Shown: positions 57,204 through 64,000 of the stretch, piece after piece
Numbering within the stretch: position 1 is the first letter of the stretch
How the letters are laid out: every line of letters starts with the position of its first letter
Origin: Pollenia angustigena
Lineage: Eukaryota > Arthropoda > Insecta > Diptera > Polleniidae
DNA: 64,000 nucleotides
Reading direction: 5' to 3'
Assembly: GCA_930367215.1 (NCBI GenBank)
Contig: OV884056.1
Location: forward strand, 226,787,127 to 226,851,126
Notes under the pieces: generated by a model
The model's input: the letters and a program-made list of their open reading frames with translations, nothing else
Database searches by the model: none
Told to the model about the DNA's origin: nothing
Program-made: the position numbers and the translations under genes

Positions 57204-57597
57204 TTGTTACAATGAATTAAATTTCGCTCGAAAATCGCATTAACATAATTAAAATCCACTATGAAAATGCTGGTTCTGTTAACGTGACATTCACACAGCC
57301 AATGAAACGTTAAATTTATTGCAAACCAAATTTCCCGATCGCACAATTTCACGAACATCAGCTGTTAAGTGGTCAGCGATATCGTGTGATTCACCACTTG
57401 ATTATGTTTTGTGGGGCTGTGTTAAGAACAGAATCTATACGGAGCCAATCGAATCGATTGCAGCCTTAAAACTCAAAATCCGTGATGTGATTAACAAAAA
57501 AGACCCGCCATTTTGCCAAAAAATTATTAAAAACTTTGATAAAAGAATCGACATTTGTCAGCGTGCTCGAGGTGGATATTTGCCAGACATAATTTGT
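57204..57597 (+). pseudogene. Mariner-like transposase, internally deleted
   Basis: N-terminal helix ISLENRINIIKIHYENAGSV (from about 57217) is followed, with only ~40 bases between, by the C-terminal catalytic part: QTKFPDRTISRTSAVKWSA, CDSPLDYVLWGCVKNRIYTE (third Asp) and the tail FDKRIDICQRARGGYLPDII. The two other catalytic Asp motifs are gone. Lineage differs from the copies at 10217 and 47828. Its 3' end abuts the diffuse repeat. Confidence 0.8.
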
Positions 57598-59165
57598 ATA
57601 CCCTCCACCACAATTAGTTGTGAAGAGGGTAAATTAAGTTTGTCATTCCGTGTGAAACTTTTTTATTATTCATCTCAGACCACATAAAGTATATATATTC
57701 TGGGTCCTTGAGTGATTCTAAGTCGATTTAGCCATGTCCGTCTGTCCGTCCGTCTGTCCGTCTGTTGAAAACACGCTCACTTTCGAACAACTCAAAAGAA
57801 ATGAACAAACTTGGAGCCAAATTACTTGAAGTTATCCTTAACAGTTTGGTATTGAAATTCAGCAAAATCGGTTCAGTATTACCAGAGCTATGAATCAAAA
57901 TGTGGAACCACCACCTAAAAGAATAATTTTGTTACAAAAAATACCATAAATGGTGAAACAAGGCACGGAATGAGATAAGATTTTGCAAAAATTTGTTTTA
58001 TTCGACTGGAAATCACGCTGTTAAATTTCGGTCCATAGTTTACCCTAAGCCCCATATAAACACTACTCCCGGAAAACAGTTTAGTACGCCTTAAACCGTA
58101 AAAAATAACGCTATTGTAACAAAATTTGGTACGTCACAGTTTTTTAAGACTAGAAATAACACTGTGAAATTTCTTGACGATCGGTCGATAATTTACCCTA
58201 GGCTCCATATAAACCCTACTACCGGAAAACAGTTTAGTACGCCTAAAATCATAATTAATAACGCTATCATAACAAAATTTAGCACATTACAGTTTTATAC
58301 AACTATAAATAGGTCTGTAAATTTTCTTGAAGATCGGTCCATAATTTACCCTAGGCCCCATATAAACCCACTACCGGAAAACAGTTTAGTACGTCTAAAA
58401 TCCTAATTAATAATGCTATCATATCATTTGGAACATTCCAGTTTTATAGGACTGGAAACAAGACTGTTAATTTTTGTGAAGATCGGTGCATTATTTACCA
58501 TAGGCCCCATATAAACAATACTCCAGGAACACAGTTCAGTACGCCTAAAACGGTACAAAATAATGCTAACAGAATAAAATTTAATATTTGAGAGTTTTAT
58601 ATTACTAAAAATCACACTAATAAATTTCGTGATGGTCGGTCCATAATTTACTATAGTCCTCATATAAAGCCTACTCTGGTTAAATAATTAAATACTAAAA
58701 CCTAATACTAAAAAAAGGCCTTAAAACGTAGCAGATATAGATATTGCGGTAAACTTTCTTCCCACTTAGCTTCATATGGCCAGAAAAAATGTTATGCAAT
58801 TTTATGATATACAGTCCATAAAAACCCTTAGATTCATTTAAAGCAACCTTCTGAAATTCACTGCAATCGCTAAAACTAATTTCTCCACTGTATTGAAATG
58901 TATGTCTTTTATTACCAAAAATCACTCTGCAGAGTTTTGGGATGATTGTTTCATAGCTTACCATGGCTCCAATATAAATTCCCCTCCTGAAAATCATTTA
59001 AGTTCGGCTTAAACTGTTACGAATTATGATTTTTTTACTCAAGCTAGTAAAAATTGCTAAAAAAAAATGTCATAAAACTTTCTGATTGTTAGTCAATTAT
59101 TTAATATCTATATGTCTAAACTGCAACCAATTTTAATGCAGATGTCTCTTTTTATAAAGATAAAT
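57598..59165 (+). repeat. Diffuse dipteran repeat, longest copy
   Basis: Starts 'taccctccaccacaattagt', then 'tatattctgggtccttgagt', 'gattctaagtcgatttagcc' and 'tgtccgtctgtccg'. Then six or so ~150-bp units follow, with 'gatcggtccataatttaccc', 'ccggaaaacagtttagtacg' and 'aattaataacgctatcataa'. It ends at 'aaagataaattaataac'. The units differ by about 10-20 percent, as if amplified long ago. Non-coding. Confidence 0.8.
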
Positions 59166-59729
59166 TAATAACAAGCTGCTTCAAAAACGTCTTGGAGCAA
59201 ACAACAAAAAATTCGAAAAAACTGAAAAAAATACCTTTTTTAAAAATGGTCCAGCTGACGGATGGTCAACGCTAGAACCAAAATATTTAGGGAATCATCA
59301 TAAAACATATCAAGCTTTATTTTCAGAGGGGTAACAAAATCACTCTTATTTTGAGTCGCTCTAATAAACATACATAACACAACAATTATCATTTTAACGA
59401 GTAGAATATCTTTTGTTTTATTTTACCTCGGGCCATAATTTTTATTCAACTTCAGACCTTTTATTTAACTTTTTTTGTTTTCTAGAAGTCGTTGCAGTAA
59501 AATGTTCATATCGATCATTTACTTCAACAGTGAAATAACTCTAAAAATGAATTGTTCGCTATATTTTTCTTTATATTGTGTATAATTTTGGCTCCACGAA
59601 AAGCCCCCCAATGAAATAACGCCCAGGAAATAACCTGCAATGAAATAAACCCCAAAAAATAGGAAATAACACCCAAAAGCAGTGAATGAAATAACATCGA
59701 AAAATAAATGAAATAAACCCCAAAACGAA

Positions 59730-60455
59730 GGCGGCATGAAATAGCCCCCCACGAAATAAGTATAATTAAGAGCTAATGATTTTTCCTTTTACTAAAGATA
59801 AGTATTGAAATCTGGCTTCGCATACTAAAGTTTTCCTGCGGCCGCGCCTAGGGATTTTTTTCTCCAGTAGGACGCGGCAGGTGGCTTCGCTGAATAAAGT
59901 TTTTCTGCGTGCGTCACAAGAATAAAAAAATGGTTTTCAATGATAACTTAGGATTTTCCCTTTTACAGAATGTTTACACCATGCGTAACAATATTCTGGA
60001 AAAAATATGGCTTTGCCTCTCATTTGGGGGAAAAAAATATGACTATATCTCTCACTTCGCAAAATTTTACATATGACCTTACCTCTCAATGATTGGGCAA
60101 TAAGACCATTACGGCTTTATCTCCCATTCAATTGACCAATAAAGCCATCATGGCCTTACCTCCAATGGTTAAAAAGCACACCCCCCCCCCCCTATTTTGA
60201 ATTGATTGGATGTTTTGAATACTTTTTGGGGATTTATTTAATTTCAGGAAATGGGGACTTATTTCCAATGAAATAACTTCCCAATTTTTGGGAATTTATT
60301 TCATTTTGATTTGGGGAGTTATTTCATTTCGTTGGGGTTTCATTTCATTTATAAATTGGGGGTATATTTCATATGAAATAAGACCCCGAAAATTGGGGAA
60401 TTATTTCATAATTTTGTTGGGGACTTATTTCGTGTGGGGGCTATTTCATGCCGCC
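59730..60455. mobile_element. Foldback-like element nested at level 2, 726 bp
   Basis: Ends GGCGGCATGAAATAGCCCCC and the inverse CATGCCGCC, flanked by identical CAAAACGAA (59721-59729 and 60456-60464), a perfect 9-bp duplication. The core includes 'gcctagggatttttttctcc' and 'gccacctg'-like segments also found at 2022-2340, and a C-run at 60180-60194. Confidence 0.9.
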
Positions 60456-60549
60456 CAAAACGAAAACGAAACAACCCCCAATATTTGGAAGTTATTTCAT
60501 ATGAAATAACACCCAATGATGAAAATGAAATAACCCCCAATGAAAAAAA

Positions 60550-61080
60550 CCCCATCAGCAACAAAAATGAAACTATGTCCAAAAATCATAAAGGAGTCAG
60601 TTTCACCAAGGATTTCATGAAGTCAATATGGACCAACAGCAAAGTCGCAAAATTATTGAAATGAATCGTGTGGAGGCCCGCAGGCGTCTTCTTCATAACA
60701 AAGATATATGGGGCACAAAAATATTGCTGCAGTTATTTTACCCGCCCGTAGATCCTTGTAGCCCTGCTCTATTTTTGCAGTTCGGAAGCCAATTTGCCTT
60801 TTACGATTGACCTTTACACAACTACCTCCACTGTTTAAATATAATTGTTTTTCCCTTAAAGAATATAGAAAATTGCTATTTTTTCGTTTTCCACCAACAA
60901 TTTCGAATTCCATTTTTTTAAATATTAACACGAAAAGATGTAAAGCGTCCGAACTTCGATGCACATCTGAAAATATTTTATGTTTTACAACACCTCAACT
61001 CAACATGCAGGGCAGATTGTACTCATATGTTGGTTGACACTGTTATTCCAAAAAACAGTTACTTGTTACAACTTTAAAAA
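60550..61080. other. Non-repetitive segment inside the outermost foldback-like element
   Basis: About 530 bases without the 'gaaataac' units, of ordinary composition. Short frames occur on both strands (for example QQQSRKIIEMNRVEARRRLL, 60634-60693), but none is recognisable. It may be captured DNA or the decayed remains of an internal gene. Confidence 0.4.
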
Positions 61081-61149
61081 TGAAATAACCCCCGAATAAA
61101 AAATGAAATAACACGCTATGAAACATGCCCCGAATTGGCTCCGTGCAAT

Positions 61150-62013
61150 GGCGGTATGAACTAAGTCCCCAATAAACTAACTCCCCAAACCCAAAATGAA
61201 CTAGGTCCCCAAATTTGGGGACTTCGTTCATTTATGGAAAAAACCCGAAAAAGCTAATATGAACTAAGCCCCCAAACAGGTGAACCGAGTCCCTAAACAG
61301 GAATGAACTAAGACCCCAATTTTACCAAATTTCCACAAGAGTGAAAAAAGTCCTCTAATGAAAGTGAACTAAGTCCCCAAATTAAAAAATTATAGAAATT
61401 GTTTTGGGCCTCCATGGCATAACAAAGATCGGCTTCGCTAACTAAAGCTTCTCTGTATAGCGCAAGGATTTTCTCCTCTATGGTATAACAAAGACCGGCT
61501 TCGCTAACTAAAGCTTCTCTGTATAGCTAAAGCTTCTCTGTATAGCCGGCCTTCGGCCGGACGCAAGGATTTTCTCCTCTATGATATAACAAAGACCGGC
61601 TTCGCTAACTAAAGCTTCTCTGCATCCTTGCGTCCGGCCAAAGGCCGCCTATACATAGAAGCTTTAGTTAGCGAAGCCGGTCTTTGTTATACCATGGAGG
61701 AGAAAATCCTTGCGCCCGGCCGAAGGCCGGCTGTTCAGAGAAGCTTTAGTTAGCGAAGCCGCAAGAGTGATAAAAGTCCTCTAATGAAAATGAACTAAGT
61801 CCCCAAAAAATAATTTAGGGGTTTAGTTCATTTTATTTTTTGGGGACTTCGTTCATATGTACTAACTCCCCAAAAAATAAAATGAACGATGTCCCCAAAA
61901 ACGTGAACAAAGTCCCTAAATATCGTTGTTGTTTTTTCACATACAGTCGTTTGGGGACTTAGTTCATTTTGGGTTTGGGGAGTTAGTTCATTGGGGACTT
62001 AGTCCATACCGCC
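61150..62013. mobile_element. Foldback-like element nested at level 3, 864 bp
   Basis: Begins GGCGGTATGAACTAAGTCCC and ends with the inverse ...CATACCGCC, flanked by identical CCGTGCAAT (61141-61149 and 62014-62022). This duplicated target is the terminal repeat of the surrounding element, as its undamaged right end proves. Its units are 'gaactaagtcccc', a variant of the 'gaaataacccccc' units of its relatives. It has its own inverted central block (61430-61760). Confidence 0.92.
61430..61760. repeat. Inverted block of 'cttcgctaactaaagcttct' units
   Basis: Three to four ~80-bp units ('ggcttcgctaactaaagctt', 'gccggccttcggccg', 'gcaaggattttctcctctat') in the plus orientation meet reversed units at about 61625, forming a strong hairpin at the centre of the level-3 element. 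Confidence 0.8.
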
Positions 62014-62424
62014 CCGTGCAATAACTCCCAGGTGCAATAAGTCCCAGTGCAATAACTCCCAATGAATTAAATCCCAAAATAAATGGAAAAAAGAAATAAA
62101 TCCCAAAACAAATGAAATAATTTCCAAGTCTTAAATGAAACAAACCCCAACTTTTGGGAGTTATTTCATAATGAAATAACTCCTAAAGACATTAACGAAA
62201 TAACTTCCGAAAACAGTCTATCGAAAAGAAATGAAATAAGGCCCAAAAAAATGAAACAACTTCCAAAGAAATGTATTATATATGTATTCGTTTTACTTGA
62301 ATATTTACATATTAGGTTACCAAAAAACTAACATTGAGTCCTCGACATTTTGACAAACGAATGGGGCATTTTATTATATCCTGACCTCCTGCAATGGCAA
62401 CTGCCTGCAGTTTAGGCACGCCGG

Positions 62425-62760
62425 GTACAAGGATTATCTCCTCTATGATATAACAAACATCGGCTTCGCTAACTAAAGCAATCACCGGCTTCGCTAACTA
62501 AAGCTTCTCTGCATAGCCGGGCGCAAGGATTTTATACTCTATGGTATAACAAACACCGGCTTCGCTAACTAAAGCTTTTCTGCATAGCTGGCCTTTGGCC
62601 GGGCGCAAGGATTTCATACTCTATGGTATGACAAACACCGGCTTCGCTAACTAAAGCTTCTCTGCACAGCCGGCCTTTGGCCGGGCGCAAGGATTTTCTC
62701 CTCTATAGTATAACAAACACCGGCTTCGCTAACTAAAGCTTCACTGCATAGCCGGTAACC
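62425..62760 (+). repeat. Tandem block of ~83-bp units
   Basis: About four direct units of 'accggcttcgctaactaaag', 'cttctctgcatagccggcct', 'ttggccgggcgcaaggattt' and 'tctatggtataacaaac'. The same unit forms the centre of the elements at 3928-5008 and 61150-62013, where it is inverted. Confidence 0.85.
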
Positions 62761-63423
62761 ATAAGACACTGCAATTGCAATTAGCAAAATTTTCTTCTTT
62801 GATAAACTTAAGTTATTGTATTCAAATAGTTTGAAATATCCCGTTATAAATACCGTTTAAAATTTTAAGAAATTTCAAATAATTGAAAATGAAAAAACTC
62901 CCACAAAAAATGAAATAACTCCCACAGCAAATGAAATAACACCGAAAACCAAAATGAAATGAAATAACTTCCACGTTAATTTTTTGGGGACTTATTTCAT
63001 TTGGATTTTACTTCATTACAAAATAACTCCCAGGCTAAAAATGAAATAACTTCCAAAAAAATGAAATAAAACCGAGAGGGCTGGGAGCTATTTCATAATG
63101 AAATTACTCGTATGAAAAATTTTTGGGACTAATTTAATTTTTTTCTTGGGACTTATTGCACCTGGGAGTTATTGCACGGAGCCCCCGAATTTTAAAAATT
63201 TGTTGGGTGTTATTTCATTGGAGATTATTTCATAACTTGAAAACTCCAAATGAGGAATGAAATAATTCCCAAAAAAAAAAAAAAAATGAAAAACGGCCCA
63301 AAAAAATTGGGAGTTATTTCATATGAAATAACACCCACAAATGTATGAAAAAAAAATTGGGGAATATTTTATTTCTCGTTTGGGCGTTATTTCTTTGGGG
63401 GCTTTTTGTGGAGCCATAATTTT

Positions 63424-64000
63424 CACTTTAAATCTTTTATATGTACTTTCCCCGTTTTAGGAGAATGCGTCGTTATTTTTGAGTTATGTCACTATTAAAG
63501 TAAATTAGTGTTATGCATTTACTTGAATAATATGTTTCATGTATGTACATTACTCATTTAAGTATATATATAAATATATATATAATATGTACATATGTAC
63601 ATATATGCATTCATATTTTAATTATTCGAGCCATGTTTCTTTATTTTGTCTTTGTCCATTAACAAAAACGAAAACTTAAATTATAGATTTAAATTGCAGC
63701 AAAATGAAAACAATTTAAATGCAAAAAAAATTTTTTTTTTCTTGGCTTGGAATACTAAATTACTGCAGCTTTTTCTTTTTTTTATTATAAAATGTTTTTC
63801 CTCCTTTTATGCAACAAAAGGCCAACCAGCACAAAACAAACATCATTTCACAGAAAAAATACAAAAAAATAGGGAAAACACATAAACGATTTGCTATGCA
63901 AATAAGATTTTTCATCTATACACATTTAACTGTTTTTTTTTTTTTTTTTGTAAACTAGTCCAAGTAATAAAGAGAACATGCATAAAAAGGTTGGAGAAAA
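63424..64000. other. No gene seen
   Basis: AT-rich DNA with a TATA/ATGTACAT-type dinucleotide tract (63561-63607) and T-runs. The open frame at 63646-63885 is A-rich and unrecognised. Confidence 0.4.

Larger units (their letters stand above)
61137..63183. mobile_element. Foldback-like element nested at level 2, 2047 bp
   Basis: Ends GGCTCCGTGCAAT...AACTCCCAGG (split by the next insertion) and the inverse CCTGGGAGTTATTGCACGGAGCC, flanked by CCCGAATT (61129-61136 and 63184-63191), an 8-bp duplication. Without the inner element it would be about 1174 bp, close to the 1081 bp of the element at 3928. Its centre holds a tandem block (62425-62760). Confidence 0.88.
59590..63415. mobile_element. Foldback-like element, outermost of a nested stack, 3826 bp
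   Basis: It begins GGCTCCACGAAAAGCCCCCC and ends with the inverse ...GGGGGCTTTTTGTGGAGCC. It is flanked by identical ATAATTTT (59582-59589 and 63416-63423), an 8-bp duplication. Its own sequence consists of 'gaaataacnccca' units plus a non-repetitive segment (about 60550-61070). Three other elements lie inside it: 59730-60455, 61137-63183 and, within that, 61150-62013. No transposase is present. Confidence 0.88.

Noticed and set aside
61141..62022. The 9-bp duplication taken as proof of a Mutator-like origin
   Set aside because: Related ends in the same stack show 8-bp duplications, and every 9-bp case starts with C, so 8 bp plus a preferred C cannot be excluded. No transposase is available to decide.
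1..64000. tRNA and rRNA genes
   Set aside because: None seen; I found no B-box or cloverleaf pattern and no rRNA-like conserved segment on either strand.

Overview
The window is AT-rich, intron-rich and crowded with transposons. It looks like the genome of a higher fly, probably a calyptrate (blow fly, house fly or stable fly type). The case rests on Jockey-like, Penelope-like and mariner-like elements of insect type, an insect Ig/FN3 adhesion gene with conserved splice sites, and many copies of a diffuse repeat that begins like 'ataccctccaccac' and carries 'gatcggtccataatttacc' units. The species cannot be named from sequence alone.

Only one host gene is supported. It is a plus-strand Ig + fibronectin-III cell-adhesion gene with three internal exons (11749-11978, 46968-47366, 50654-50712) joined in phase 2. 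They code for the end of an Ig domain and most of one FN3 domain. Introns of about 35.0 kb and 3.3 kb separate them, and the 35 kb intron is largely transposon sequence. The first and last exons lie outside the window.

Everything else recognisable is mobile or repeat DNA. From left to right: a partial LTR inserted in a decayed Jockey-like element (1-2021); a 1.1 kb palindromic foldback-like element (3928-5008); a solo LTR inserted in one copy of a direct repeat (5959-6576); a mariner-like pseudogene (10109-11021); a TA-flanked 6.2 kb element (19031-25192); a pair of 236-bp direct repeats with hammerhead-like cores (25364-26086); a hAT-like element (26118-27409); a deletion derivative of the 6.2 kb element (29236-30658); a nearly full ORF2 of a Jockey-like element (32018-34916); two piggyBac-like MITEs; a second solo LTR (40486-40894); a Penelope-like 3' end with a GIY-YIG remnant and a hammerhead-like core (41940-43000); a second non-LTR reverse transcriptase of a different family (54840-56367); and a stack of foldback-like elements nested inside each other (59590-63415).

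The best candidate for something undescribed is the 6.2 kb element at 19031-25192. It has CACGCA(A/G)AGAAAAAA-type inverted termini, a TA on each side, a tenfold 41-bp array next to one end, and a minus-strand gene of nine exons. Those exons join without any stop or frameshift into a 471-residue protein that I cannot assign to a known transposase class. Two further elements in the window (14416-15736 and 44299-44568) share the TA + CAC...GAAAAAA end structure. The second candidate is the set of hammerhead-like cores in three separate places, one of them duplicated in direct repeats.
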